From: Segatella hominis
GTDB lineage: Bacteria; Bacteroidota; Bacteroidia; Bacteroidales; Bacteroidaceae
Reading direction: 5' to 3'
NCBI RefSeq assembly: GCF_004535825.1
Contig: NZ_SGVY01000002.1
Span: 62,001-126,000, forward strand
DNA length: 64,000 nt
Part shown: positions 16,551-25,972 of the stretch, one piece after another
Position numbering within the stretch: position 1 is the stretch's first letter
How the letters are laid out: every line of letters begins with the position of its first letter
Notes under the pieces: model-generated
What the model was told of the DNA's origin: nothing
Databases searched by the model: none
The model's input: the letters and a program-made list of their open reading frames with translations, nothing else
Made by a program: the position numbers and the translations under genes

Positions 16551-17246
16551 TTATATCATAAAAACGGAGCGCCAAAGACTGTAGCGGGCTTCGGGGTTCA
16601 TCTGCTCCAACTGCTGGAAAATAGCCTGCATATCAGCTCGACGAGTAGTCTCTTCGTAAGGACACAATGTTTTCTGTTTGCTGAAATGTAATTCCTCAGC
16701 AACCAGCCTTATATCAGCTTCATGAACCAGACAGAGAGGACGGATAATAGTTAGCGGATAATGCTTTAAAGAAAGACTTGGTTGCATCGTGGAATGTGAA
16801 CCCTCGAAGGTGATATTCATCAGCAGGGTAACGAGGATATCATCCATGTGATGACCCAGAGCTACCTTGTTAAACCCTTGGCTCACCGCAAACTCGAAGA
16901 GCGTCTTGCGGCGGTTCCAGGCACAGAGGAAGCAACGGGTCTTGCGGGGGTCGGTGGATTCATCGAAGGAACTATGCAGGATATGGAGCTTGATGCCATT
17001 CTCTGCACAGAATGCCTGGAGATAAGAACGGTCGGTTTCGTAAGGAATGTTATCCATGATGATATGCGCCGCCTCTACCTCAATATGCGGCTTAAAAATA
17101 CGAGAACGTTGTGCAAGTAAACGAACAAGTTCCAGAGAATCCTTTCCACCACTCAAAGCAATCAGAATGCGATCACCATCTTCCAGAAGATGATAATCCA
17201 CACAACCTTTATTGAACTGTTTTAAAACCTTACGTTCCACCTTCAT
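16551..17246 (-). CDS. ttcA: TtcA-like tRNA 2-thiocytidine synthetase
   Basis: A 231-residue PP-loop ATPase. The ATP-binding motif SGGKDS is at residues 32-37. The three Cys that bind the iron-sulfur cluster in TtcA are present as C105-x-x-C108 and C195, and GHHMDD is typical. TtcA thiolates cytidine 32 in tRNA anticodon loops. The protein is short for the family, as is common in Bacteroidetes. A -7 element ends only 5 nt before the ATG, so the mRNA may be leaderless. Confidence 0.85.
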   Translation of the reverse strand: MKVERKVLKQFNKGCVDYHLLEDGDRILIALSGGKDSLELVRLLAQRSRIFKPHIEVEAAHIIMDNIPYETDRSYLQAFCAENGIKLHILHSSFDESTDPRKTRCFLCAWNRRKTLFEFAVSQGFNKVALGHHMDDILVTLLMNITFEGSHSTMQPSLSLKHYPLTIIRPLCLVHEADIRLVAEELHFSKQKTLCPYEETTRRADMQAIFQQLEQMNPEARYSLWRSVFMI

Positions 17247-17251
17247 AACTT

Positions 17252-17259
17252 CAAATTTA
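17252..17259 (-). promoter_or_regulatory. -7 element of ttcA
   Basis: TAAATTTG on the minus strand lies 5 nt before the start codon. Confidence 0.5.
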
Positions 17260-17285
17260 ATAAGATGTAAATGACCAATTAAGAT

Positions 17286-17319
17286 ATAAAAAGCCGCTGC
17301 CCAAAAGAACAGCGGCTTT
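17286..17319 (-). terminator. Terminator of rny
   Basis: The stem aaagccgctg / cagcggcttt is followed on the minus strand by a T-rich tail, 29 bp after the rny stop. Confidence 0.75.
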
Positions 17320-17347
17320 GTATCTTACTCAATATACTTAGCTTTTA

Positions 17348-18883
17348 TTATTTAGCATAAGCAACGCTACGAACCTCACGGATGACAGTAATCTTCACCT
17401 GACCAGGATATGTCATCTCATTCTGAATCTTGGTTGCAATCTCATCAGAAAGTTTTGTGCTCTCGTCATCAGACATCTTGTCTGCACCCACAATCACACG
17501 AAGTTCTCGACCAGCCTGAATAGCGTAAGTCTTGGTTACACCAGGATAGCTCATTGCGATAGCTTCAAGATCATTCAGACGCTTGATATAAGCCTCTACA
17601 ATCTCACGACGGGCACCAGGACGGGCACCAGAGATGGCATCACAGACCTGAACAATAGGAGCCAAGAGCGTATTCATCTCCATCTCATCGTGGTGAGCGC
17701 CGATGGCATTGCAGATATCTGGCTTTTCCTTAAACTTCTCAGCAATCTTGGCACCATACAAAGCGTGTGGCAATTCACTCTCCTCATCAGGCACCTTACC
17801 AATATCATGTAAGAGTCCAGCACGCTTAGCCTTCTTTGGATTCAATCCCAACTCTGAAGCCATGACAGCACAGAGGTTAGCAGTTTCACGCGCATGCTGT
17901 AAGAGGTTCTGTCCGTATGAAGAACGATACTTCATCTTACCGATAATACGAATCAACTCTGGATGCAAGCCATGAATACCGAGGTCGATAGCAGTACGTT
18001 TACCTGTTTCGATAATCTCATTCTCCAACTGCTTCTTCACCTTAGCCACAACTTCCTCAATACGAGCAGGATGAATACGTCCATCAGCTACCAACTGGTG
18101 GAGAGCCAAGCGACAAACTTCACGACGGATTGGATCGAAAGCTGAAATAACGATAGCCTCAGGAGTATCATCAACAACAATTTCAACACCAGTAGCTGCC
18201 TCTAAGGCACGGATATTACGACCTTCACGACCGATAATACGTCCCTTCACCTCATCATTATCAATATGGAAGACACTAACGGAATTCTCTATAGCAGTTT
18301 CCGTAGCCACACGCTGGATGGTCTGGATTACAATCTTCTTAGCCTGCTGGTTGGCATTCAGTTTAGCATCATCCATGATTTCATTGATATAACTTGCAGC
18401 ATCCAGTTTAGCCTGATCTTTCAGACTTTCTACCAGTCGCTGTTTCGCTTCCTCAGCACTCAAACCAGAGAGTTCCTCCAGTTTAGCCTGCTCCATCTTC
18501 TGCATTTTCTCGAGTTCCTGCTGCTTGACGGTGAGGAGTTTTTTCTCATTGTCAATACGCTGCTGGTTCTGCTCCACTTCCTGTTTGCGACGACCCAGTT
18601 CTTCCTGGCGCTGATTGAGAGAAATCTCACGCTGCTTGAGTTTGTTTTCACTCTGCTGGATACGGGAATTACGCTGCTGTACTTCCTTCTCCAACTCAGC
18701 CTTCTTATTCAGGAATTTTTCCTTTACCTCAAGAAGCTTTTTCTCTTTAACTACCTCAGCCTCTTTATTGGCTGCTTCTATCATTTCATTATATTTTCCC
18801 TTAATAACATAACGGAAAATGAAAAACCCTGCAGCTCCACCTAAGATAAGAGCCACAAGAGCGGCGATAATTATTTCTACCAT
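17348..18883 (-). CDS. rny: Ribonuclease Y
   Basis: A 511-residue protein with the full family layout: one N-terminal membrane helix (about residues 3-25), a long charged coiled coil (about 30-190), a KH RNA-binding domain ([15 protein letters not shown]) and an HD phosphohydrolase domain ([12 protein letters not shown]). RNase Y is a membrane-bound endonuclease that starts mRNA decay. It is the last gene of an operon with a coiled-coil protein and zapA, an order common in Bacteroidetes. Confidence 0.96.
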   Translation of the reverse strand: MVEIIIAALVALILGGAAGFFIFRYVIKGKYNEMIEAANKEAEVVKEKKLLEVKEKFLNKKAELEKEVQQRNSRIQQSENKLKQREISLNQRQEELGRRKQEVEQNQQRIDNEKKLLTVKQQELEKMQKMEQAKLEELSGLSAEEAKQRLVESLKDQAKLDAASYINEIMDDAKLNANQQAKKIVIQTIQRVATETAIENSVSVFHIDNDEVKGRIIGREGRNIRALEAATGVEIVVDDTPEAIVISAFDPIRREVCRLALHQLVADGRIHPARIEEVVAKVKKQLENEIIETGKRTAIDLGIHGLHPELIRIIGKMKYRSSYGQNLLQHARETANLCAVMASELGLNPKKAKRAGLLHDIGKVPDEESELPHALYGAKIAEKFKEKPDICNAIGAHHDEMEMNTLLAPIVQVCDAISGARPGARREIVEAYIKRLNDLEAIAMSYPGVTKTYAIQAGRELRVIVGADKMSDDESTKLSDEIATKIQNEMTYPGQVKITVIREVRSVAYAK

Positions 18884-18930
18884 TATTATTATATTAATAT
18901 GTATTTATAGAACATTCTACCTAACATGCA

Positions 18931-19233
18931 TCATGATTTTAATGCATCTTCTATTTCGGCAGTCAGCTTTTTGAGAAGATCATCATAAGGTTCAGTATCA
19001 TTGCGCCCAACCTCTTTTTCATATCTCAAGGCAATATCAATAAGCGCCATATAGAGGATTTCCTTGTCGCTTTTTCTTCCCTTGAAAATTTTATTATATG
19101 AATTGACAATATCATCAATCAGTTTTCCAGACTTACGATAATATTCCTCATCCTCTCTGGGAATTCTCACAGAGAGGTCTGTGTCATAGACATGTAATCT
19201 AATCAATAATTTCTCTTCACCTTGATCTGCCAT
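18931..19233 (-). CDS. zapA: ZapA-like cell-division protein
   Basis: The sequence RLHVYDTDLSVRIPREDEEYYR, then ALIDIALRYEKE, matches ZapA, a small protein that bundles FtsZ filaments at the division ring. The start MADQGEEKLLIR leaves a normal-size protein of 100 residues and begins just after the stop of the upstream gene; an earlier in-frame ATG at 19257 would overlap that gene by 11 bp. The gene is followed by rny after 47 bp. Confidence 0.85.
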   Translation of the reverse strand: MADQGEEKLLIRLHVYDTDLSVRIPREDEEYYRKSGKLIDDIVNSYNKIFKGRKSDKEILYMALIDIALRYEKEVGRNDTEPYDDLLKKLTAEIEDALKS

Positions 19234-19246
19234 AACGCTTATAGTT

Positions 19247-19540
19247 TTACTGATCACTCAATAACGTGATACATTTGTTAACATCCCTGATAAGTTTAGC
19301 TATACGTTTTTGCGTAGCTTCCATATCCGTATCAGAAATCGTCATCATCTTAGCCATTTTGAGACTATTGTAATCATGCTCAGACTGAGATAACTTATCC
19401 TCCAACTGTTTGATTTTTGCATCACGCTCATCCACCATAGAGTATAGTTCAGCATTCTCCTTTTTGAGTTCTTCAAACTGGAGAATCATCTGCCTTACTC
19501 TTGTAGCAAACGTATTGATGTTTTTCTCATTAGCACTCAT
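19247..19540 (-). CDS. Coiled-coil protein encoded with zapA (ZapB-like by position)
   Basis: A 97-residue protein made almost wholly of heptad-rich helix (about residues 10-75: QMILQFEELKKENAELYSMV, KQLEDKLSQSEHDY). No enzyme motif is present. Position before zapA and the coiled coil suggest a division-ring partner in the manner of ZapB; sequence similarity to ZapB itself is not evident. It heads the operon and has a near-perfect promoter 20 bp upstream. Confidence 0.7.
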   Translation of the reverse strand: MSANEKNINTFATRVRQMILQFEELKKENAELYSMVDERDAKIKQLEDKLSQSEHDYNSLKMAKMMTISDTDMEATQKRIAKLIRDVNKCITLLSDQ

Positions 19541-19559
19541 TACACTTCTTTTTTGGCTA

Positions 19560-19591
19560 CAAATATAAAGGAATAATTTGAAAAGAACAAA
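19560..19591 (-). promoter_or_regulatory. Promoter of the coiled-coil / zapA / rny operon
   Basis: On the minus strand, TTTG (19591-19588), a 20-bp spacer and TATATTTG (19567-19560). Confidence 0.75.
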
Positions 19592-19632
19592 TATTCCTCT
19601 ATATTTTTATTAAATTTAATGAAAAAGCGGGA

Positions 19633-20280
19633 TTACTTACCCATTTTAGCCTTGGCTTTTTCCACATCTTCATCAGAAGGGCGTGGTTCTTTCTTAGCCA
19701 ACATGACTACTTGGTAAGTAAAATCAGTTACCCACTTCTGGCTGAATCCCAAACGTTGGTTCAACTGTCTCAACTGTGCCACAGTCTTCAAGACACTGGC
19801 ATCATTGAAATCATTTTTGTTGAAAATATCATTTACCGTTTTTTGAGTCATGTTGTATAATGCTTTCTTCATGAAAGAAGGCAAACGTAACTTAAACTTC
19901 ATCAAGTTTCCCATCAACATCATCAAATCCTGTGTAAATGTTTGGAACTGAATCAGATAAACATTGACATCCTGCAATTTGCGGCAATTCTTACGAATAC
20001 TTTGGTCTATTTCCTTGAAATAATCCTCTTCAGTTCCATAGACGCCCTTCATCATCTTCTTCACATGAGCTTTTTCGCCAATACCTAAACGATTATTGAC
20101 TGTAGGAACATGGAAGGTATTTTTGAAAACACGGAGGTCTGGAAGCATTGCCAAATTGGTGATACCTAATTGAGAAGCCAAGGCTGCCTGGAAATAAACA
20201 CGCACCAAGGTCATGTAATCTTCCATTCCTCCAACCTTTTCTTCATTTTTATGACCGAATAATTTTGAAAATATTCCCAT
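19633..20280 (-). CDS. Conserved hypothetical protein, soluble and helical
   Basis: A 215-residue protein with no signal peptide or clear membrane segment, rich in Met, Lys and Leu and likely helical (for example LMMLMGNLMKFKLRLPSFMK, DASVLKTVAQLRQLNQRLG). It opens with MGIFSKLFGHKNEE, a short amphipathic helix that could touch the membrane. I do not recognise a family with a known function. It has its own promoter and no close operon partner. Confidence 0.65.
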   Translation of the reverse strand: MGIFSKLFGHKNEEKVGGMEDYMTLVRVYFQAALASQLGITNLAMLPDLRVFKNTFHVPTVNNRLGIGEKAHVKKMMKGVYGTEEDYFKEIDQSIRKNCRKLQDVNVYLIQFQTFTQDLMMLMGNLMKFKLRLPSFMKKALYNMTQKTVNDIFNKNDFNDASVLKTVAQLRQLNQRLGFSQKWVTDFTYQVVMLAKKEPRPSDEDVEKAKAKMGK

Positions 20281-20332
20281 TTCTTATTCTTTTAAACTTT
20301 TAAATTTTCAATTGATTTACTAATTTGTTCTG

Positions 20333-20362
20333 CAAAAATACAATAAAATCGCAAAATATCAA
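20333..20362 (-). promoter_or_regulatory. Promoter of the hypothetical gene at 19633
   Basis: On the minus strand, TTG (20362-20360), a 19-bp spacer and TATTTTTG (20340-20333). Confidence 0.65.
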
Positions 20363-20455
20363 AATTCAAGGCTTCTTTTTTGCAATAATCTGAAATAATT
20401 GTGTCTAAAAACAAAGTTTTAACCATAAATGTTTCAAAATATGAAAAAAAAATGC

Positions 20456-20463
20456 TAACTTTG
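20456..20463 (+). promoter_or_regulatory. -7 element of the polysaccharide genes
   Basis: TAACTTTG fits TAnnTTTG, about 57 bp before the first ATG; no clear -33 TTG. Confidence 0.5.
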
Positions 20464-20519
20464 CGCACGTTTAAATGATGCATCTTTTAACTTATCAATA
20501 AAAGAAATACCACATTCAC

Positions 20520-21950
20520 ATGAAAGAAGCTTATAAAGGTAGTGATTTAGTGAGATGGTTAGTAATAGTCGCAGACTTTATCATTCTCAACTTTGTTCTT
20601 TTTCTGGCTATCAACTGGGATAAGATCTCAGTTCCAATAGTCTTTTTCCATGCAAGCAAGATATGTTATTTTGTAGCTAACGTTTCACTTTTCTTAGGTG
20701 AACTACTCTTCGCGTCCATTATCCACGTTCGTAAGGTAAGGTTTATACAGGTATTGGGCAGAACTTTCAAATTGATTTTCGCCACGATACTTATCTTCAA
20801 TATTACCATGTCCTATTTGCTGAAGGGTGGCTACGACTTAATCAAATTCTGCATCTATTTTGCAGTTGCTACATACATCTGCTTAATACTCTCCCGATAT
20901 ATAGAATTAAGCATTCTCAAATATTACAGATCAAGAGGTAGAAACATCAAAACAGTTTTATTTATCGGAAACGATCCTGCTGTCATAGAAATGTACAATA
21001 CGCTGATGGAAGACCCATCTGCCGGATATCGTGTACACGGATATTATGCAAATGAGCCAATAGCTAATGCTCCTAAAGAGTTTAAATGGCTGGGGGATAT
21101 GCAACACCTCAATAAGGTGATGGCAGAAAGCATCAATAATACCATCAATGGTATTCCAAGTAATATTGAAGAACTCTTCTGTTGCTTATCTCATGATTAC
21201 TCCAATGAGATAGTACGTATCATGCAGTTCTGTGACAAGAACGTTATTCACTTTTATTATATGCCACGCCAATTTGGAGAATACAGTTTGCACCTGGACC
21301 CACAACTCTATCTTGGGAAAAGTGTATTTACCAATCGACGTGAGCCTTTGGCGAAATTAGGCAACAGAGTTATTTAACGCAGTTTTGATATTGCTGTAAG
21401 TTCCATCATCAGTCTTTGTTTCTTACCATTCTTACCTATCATAGCTATCATCATCAAGATACAGAGTCCTGGACCGATATTTTTCCGACAGGCAAGAACC
21501 GGGCTCAACGGCAATACATTCCAATGTCTGAAGTTTCGTTCCATGCATGTCAATAAGGATGCAGATACAGTTCAAGCTACCGAAAATGACCCAAGGAAGT
21601 TTGCTTTCGGAAACTTTATGAGAAAATCCAACATAGATGAATTCCCACAATTTTTCAATGTACTCAAGGGAGACATGAGCATCGTTGGACCACGTCCTCA
21701 CATGCTGCATCATACAGAAATCTACGGTTCAATCATCGACAAATACATGGTACGTCACTTCTCCAAGCCAGGAATTACAGGATGGGCACAAGTAACAGGT
21801 TTCCGCGGTGAGACCAAAGAGCTTTGGCAGATGGAAGAAAGAATAAAAAGAGATATATGGTATATTGAAAATTGGTCGTTCTGGTTGGATTTGCGCATTA
21901 TCTACCTGACAGCCAAGAGTATAATCATACACGATAAGAATGCTTATTAA
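20520..21950 (+). pseudogene. Polyprenyl glycosyl-phosphate transferase split by an in-frame TAA
   Basis: The first part (20520-21377) holds several membrane helices and a central domain (TVLFIGNDPAVIEMYN). The frame then stops at TAA (21375-21377), but the same frame continues without further stops to 21950 with the catalytic C-terminal domain: a membrane helix, FRQARTGLNG, KFRSMH, NIDEFPQFFNVLKGDMSIVG, GPRPH and KPGITGWAQV. The family places the first sugar-phosphate of a surface polysaccharide on undecaprenyl phosphate. The stop lies where relatives usually have Lys-Arg before the Phe-Asp of the membrane helix, so one A-to-T change in AAA explains it. No in-frame ATG follows until 21543. 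It may be a real null allele, a polymorphism or a sequencing error. Confidence 0.85.
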
Positions 21951-21967
21951 TAAAATCACATAAAAAT

Positions 21968-22843
21968 ATGAAAGGTATTGTATTAGCAGGTGGATCAGGC
22001 ACTCGCCTTTACCCCATCACAAAAGGTATCAGCAAACAGTTGATTCCTATTTTTGACAAACCGATGATTTACTATCCGGTTTCAGTCTTGATGCTTGCCG
22101 GTATCAAGGAAATCCTGATTATCTCCACCCCATTCGACTTACCTGGGTTCCGCAGATTATTAGGTGACGGCAGCGAACTTGGCGTTCATTTCGAATATGC
22201 AGAACAACCTTCACCTGATGGATTGGCTCAAGCTTTCATCATTGGTGAGAAATTTATTGGAAATGATAATGTCTGCCTGGTTTTAGGAGACAACATTTTC
22301 TATGGTGCCGGATTTACAGGTCTTCTCAAAGATAGTGTCAAGGCTGCCGAAAATGGTCAGGCCAGCGTTTTTGGCTACTACGTGAACGACCCAGAAAGAT
22401 ATGGAGTTGCCGAATTTGATAAAGATGGTAACTGTCTCAGCATTGAAGAAAAACCTGCTGAACCTAAGAGCAACTATGCGGTAGTGGGTCTGTATTTCTA
22501 TCCTAACAGCGTGGTAGAAATCGCCAAGAACATCAAGCCAAGTGCTCGTGGAGAACTTGAAATAACTACAGTGAACCAAGAATATCTCAAGCAAAAGGTA
22601 CTAAAGGTAAGAACTTTACAGCGTGGATTTGCATGGCTTGATACCGGAACGCATGATAGCCTTTCAGAAGCCAGCACATTTATTGAGGTCATCGAAAAGC
22701 GACAGGGGTTGAAAGTTGCATGCCTGGAAGAAATTGCATTCAAACAGGGATGGATTAACGCAGAACAACTCAAGGAATTAGCCAAACCAATGCTCAAAAA
22801 TGGTTATGGACAATATTTGATGGAATTGGCCACTACTAAATAG
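21968..22843 (+). CDS. rfbA: Glucose-1-phosphate thymidylyltransferase
   Basis: A 291-residue protein with [11 protein letters not shown] near the N-terminus, [15 protein letters not shown] and GDNIFYG, all signature stretches of RmlA/RfbA. It makes dTDP-glucose, the entry to dTDP-rhamnose and related sugars for surface polysaccharide. It starts 17 bp after the split transferase gene and precedes the tyrosine kinase, so it belongs to the same locus. Further rml genes are not in the window. Confidence 0.96.
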   Translation: MKGIVLAGGSGTRLYPITKGISKQLIPIFDKPMIYYPVSVLMLAGIKEILIISTPFDLPGFRRLLGDGSELGVHFEYAEQPSPDGLAQAFIIGEKFIGNDNVCLVLGDNIFYGAGFTGLLKDSVKAAENGQASVFGYYVNDPERYGVAEFDKDGNCLSIEEKPAEPKSNYAVVGLYFYPNSVVEIAKNIKPSARGELEITTVNQEYLKQKVLKVRTLQRGFAWLDTGTHDSLSEASTFIEVIEKRQGLKVACLEEIAFKQGWINAEQLKELAKPMLKNGYGQYLMELATTK

Positions 22844-22900
22844 GCAAATTGTATAAGAAGAGATAATACATATTATATAATAATAAACGACATTTGAATA

Positions 22901-25447
22901 ATGGAAGAAAACAAGAACTTAGAAATGGAGAGTATCCAGGAGAACGAGGAGAAGTCAAGTTTTGACTTTGCCACTATCTACACCGTTCTCATACTCAACT
23001 GGAAGTGGTTTGTACTCTCCCTTATCATCTGTATGGGTGCAGCCCACATATATTTGCGCTATGCCACGCCAATATACCAATCTGCAGCCAAACTCTTGAT
23101 CAAGGATGACGAAGGCTCAGGCAGCCGTAGAGGTGGTAATTCTATCCAGAGTGCCACAAATTTGGGTATCATATCAAACTCCAATGGTATTGATAACGAG
23201 ATGGAAATCTTGAAGTCAAGAACCCTGGCACAACAGGCTGTCTATGACTTGAAACTTTATGTGAATTACAGACATGAAGGCAAGTTGAAAGACCATATAC
23301 TTTATGGTGATCAGGAAGTCAACATTGATATGGACTTGGAGCATTTGAAAAAGTTGAATGCACCAATGAACTTCAAGATTACAAGAGAAGGAAGAAACTA
23401 TCATGTAACGGGTTCATACTATGTTCCTATTGATAATAACTCATTCAACCCAGGAGCAGTCAATATCGACAAGACTTTCTCTGCACTTCCTGCTACTATC
23501 GGTACAAGAGTGGGTGTTGTAAGATTCACACAAAACGGCAACTATATGTTGCGAGATGGCGAATCACTCAAAGCTACCATGATTGCTCCAGAGATTGCTG
23601 CAGGCAAATATGTAGGAAGCCTAAACGTAACACAGACCTCAAAGACTACTACAATTGTCGATTTGGTGCTGAACGATGAAATTCCACAAAGAGCTATTGA
23701 TTATCTGAAGCAGTTGGCTATCGTATATAACAGACAAGCTAACGAAGACAAGAACGAAATTGCAGTACGTACAGAGCAGTTTATCAATCAACGATTGGAG
23801 AAAATCAACGCTGAACTGGGTAGTACAGAAGGTCAGTTGGAAAATTACAAGAAACGTAACAACATGGTTGAGTTGAAGATGAATGCATCTCAAGCTGTTT
23901 CAAACGCAGACCAATATGCCCAAAAGTTGAGCGAAGCTAATACACAGTTGGCTCTGTTGGACGAATTAACTAAATACATGAATGAGCCAAGCAACCGTCA
24001 CCAGCCAATTCCATCAAATGTAGGTTTGTCTGATGCAAGTGCTACTTCCCTCATCAACGAGTATAACAGAATTGCCTTGCAGCGCAATCAGTTACTCCAC
24101 AGTGCAAGTGAGAATTCTCCTACGGTAACACCACTGACAGCTCAGTTGGATGATCTGAATTCATCTATCAAACGTGCAATGACACAAGCCCGTGCAGGTT
24201 TGAGAATTCAACGTAATAGTATTGCAGCTCAAGCAGGCAAGTATGAAGGACAAATCAACAACACTCCAGAACAAGAGCGTATGTTGACCCAGATTGGTCG
24301 CCAGCAGGAAGTAAAATCAGGTTTGTATCTGATGTTGCTCCAGAAGCGTGAGGAAAACTCTATTTCATTGGCAGCTACTGCAGATAAGGGTAAGCTGATT
24401 GATACCCCTGTGTTTGCAGGTAAGGTAACACCTAAGAATTCTATGATTATGCTGATCGCATTGATTCTTGGTTTGGCTATCCCAGCAGGTATCCTCTTCC
24501 TCTTGGAATTCTTCCGCTACAAGATTGAAGGACACAACGATGTTGCAAAATTGACAAACTTGCCTATCATCGCTGATGTTGCCATCGCAAGTGAACGAGC
24601 TAAGACCAAAGCTGATATCGTAGTACATGAGAATAAGAACAACTTGATGGAGGAAATCTTCCGTAGTTTACGTACTAACCTGCAGTTCTTACTCAAACAA
24701 CATGACAAGGTAATTATGTTTACTTCTACCACATCAGGTGAAGGTAAAACATTCATTGCTTCGAATGTAGCTATCAGTTTCGCTCTCCTTGGCAAGAAGG
24801 TGGTATTGGTTGGTCTGGATATCCGTAAGCCTCGTCTGGCAGAATTATTCGAGATTAACGATCATCATCATGGCATTACTAATTTGCTCGTAAAAGACGA
24901 AGTAAACTGGAGCGACGTAAAAGAACAGATTATCCCTTCTGGTATTAATGACAAATTGGATATCCTCATGGCAGGTCCTGTTCCTCCTAACCCTGGTGAA
25001 TTGGTAACAAGAGAAAGCCTCGAACAAACTATGGAGCAGTTGAAAGAGCACTATGATTATATCTTAATCGATACAGCTCCAGTAGGTCTTGTAACTGATA
25101 CATTGGCATTGGGCCGCATCTCAAATGCTACAGTTTATGTTTGTCGTGCAGACTTCACCCAGAAGGCAAGTTTTGGTCTCATCAACAGCTTGAGCATGGA
25201 GAAGAAATTGCCAAATATGAGCATTGTACTCAATGGCGTTGACTTATCTAAGAAGAAGTATGGCTACTATTACGGATATGGTAAGTACGGAAAGTACGGA
25301 AAATATGGTAATTACGGCATGTACGGCAGCAAGGGCAAATATGGCTACAAGAGCTACGGCTATGGAAGCTACGGTTCATATGGTAGCTATGGTAATTACA
25401 GCAAGAGTCATTATGGCGATATCAATGACGACAGCGTAAAGAAATAA
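22901..25447 (+). CDS. Wzc-like polysaccharide co-polymerase with BY-kinase domain
   Basis: An 848-residue inner-membrane protein. Order: a membrane helix near residue 35-55, a large periplasmic chain-length domain with coiled coil (about 60-510), a second membrane helix (about 520-540), and a cytoplasmic tyrosine kinase with Walker A TSGEGKT (K616), a Walker A' region GLDIRKPR and Walker B-like LIDTAP. The C-terminus, from about residue 785, is a striking Tyr/Gly/Lys repeat (KYGKYGKYGNYGMYG and similar), the site of autophosphorylation in the family. Such proteins control chain length and export of capsule or exopolysaccharide. Confidence 0.93.
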   Translation: MEENKNLEMESIQENEEKSSFDFATIYTVLILNWKWFVLSLIICMGAAHIYLRYATPIYQSAAKLLIKDDEGSGSRRGGNSIQSATNLGIISNSNGIDNEMEILKSRTLAQQAVYDLKLYVNYRHEGKLKDHILYGDQEVNIDMDLEHLKKLNAPMNFKITREGRNYHVTGSYYVPIDNNSFNPGAVNIDKTFSALPATIGTRVGVVRFTQNGNYMLRDGESLKATMIAPEIAAGKYVGSLNVTQTSKTTTIVDLVLNDEIPQRAIDYLKQLAIVYNRQANEDKNEIAVRTEQFINQRLEKINAELGSTEGQLENYKKRNNMVELKMNASQAVSNADQYAQKLSEANTQLALLDELTKYMNEPSNRHQPIPSNVGLSDASATSLINEYNRIALQRNQLLHSASENSPTVTPLTAQLDDLNSSIKRAMTQARAGLRIQRNSIAAQAGKYEGQINNTPEQERMLTQIGRQQEVKSGLYLMLLQKREENSISLAATADKGKLIDTPVFAGKVTPKNSMIMLIALILGLAIPAGILFLLEFFRYKIEGHNDVAKLTNLPIIADVAIASERAKTKADIVVHENKNNLMEEIFRSLRTNLQFLLKQHDKVIMFTSTTSGEGKTFIASNVAISFALLGKKVVLVGLDIRKPRLAELFEINDHHHGITNLLVKDEVNWSDVKEQIIPSGINDKLDILMAGPVPPNPGELVTRESLEQTMEQLKEHYDYILIDTAPVGLVTDTLALGRISNATVYVCRADFTQKASFGLINSLSMEKKLPNMSIVLNGVDLSKKKYGYYYGYGKYGKYGKYGNYGMYGSKGKYGYKSYGYGSYGSYGSYGNYSKSHYGDINDDSVKK

Positions 25448-25456
25448 ATGTAAAGA

Positions 25457-25885
25457 ATGGCAACAATCGCAGTTGATTTCGATGGCACAATTGTAACTCA
25501 TGAATACCCAAAGATTGGTACCGAGATACCATTTGCCATCGAAACCTTAAAAATGTTGATTAGAGACCATCACCGCTTAATCCTGTGGAGTGTCCGAGAA
25601 GGATATCTCCTGCAGGAAGCAGTTGACTGGTGTAAAGAGAGAGGAGTAGAATTCTGGGCTGTAAACAAGGACTATCCTGAAGAAAGTTTAGAAAACAACA
25701 ATCACTTCTCAAGAAAACTGAAAGCTGACTATTTCATTGATGACAGAAATATAGGTGGACTTCCCGACTGGGGGCAAATTTACCAGATAATAAGCCAGGG
25801 AAAGAGCTATAGAACCATCATTAAAGAAAGCATGGGAGCGGGCCAAGAGCCACCTAAGAAAAAGCATTGGTGGAATCGAGGATAA
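25457..25885 (+). CDS. HAD-like hydrolase
   Basis: A 142-residue protein with the HAD motif I DFDGTI at residues 7-12 and a conserved acidic motif (DYFIDDRN) near residue 95. The fold is a small HAD phosphatase without a large cap. It begins 10 bp after the tyrosine kinase gene, so it is co-transcribed with the polysaccharide genes; a sugar-phosphate or phosphoprotein substrate is possible but not shown. The basic tail PPKKKHWWNRG is unusual. Confidence 0.8.
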   Translation: MATIAVDFDGTIVTHEYPKIGTEIPFAIETLKMLIRDHHRLILWSVREGYLLQEAVDWCKERGVEFWAVNKDYPEESLENNNHFSRKLKADYFIDDRNIGGLPDWGQIYQIISQGKSYRTIIKESMGAGQEPPKKKHWWNRG

Positions 25886-25910
25886 ATAATATCACAAGAT
25901 ATATAAAACA

Positions 25911-25948
25911 AAAAGAGCGTGACTTCGAAATGAAGCCACGCTCTTTTT
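25911..25948. terminator. Bidirectional terminator
   Basis: The stem aaaagagcgtg / cacgctctttt has T tracts in both directions, between the convergent HAD and foldase genes. Confidence 0.85.
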
Positions 25949-25972
25949 GTTTTATATGAATTTCTCTTTTAC

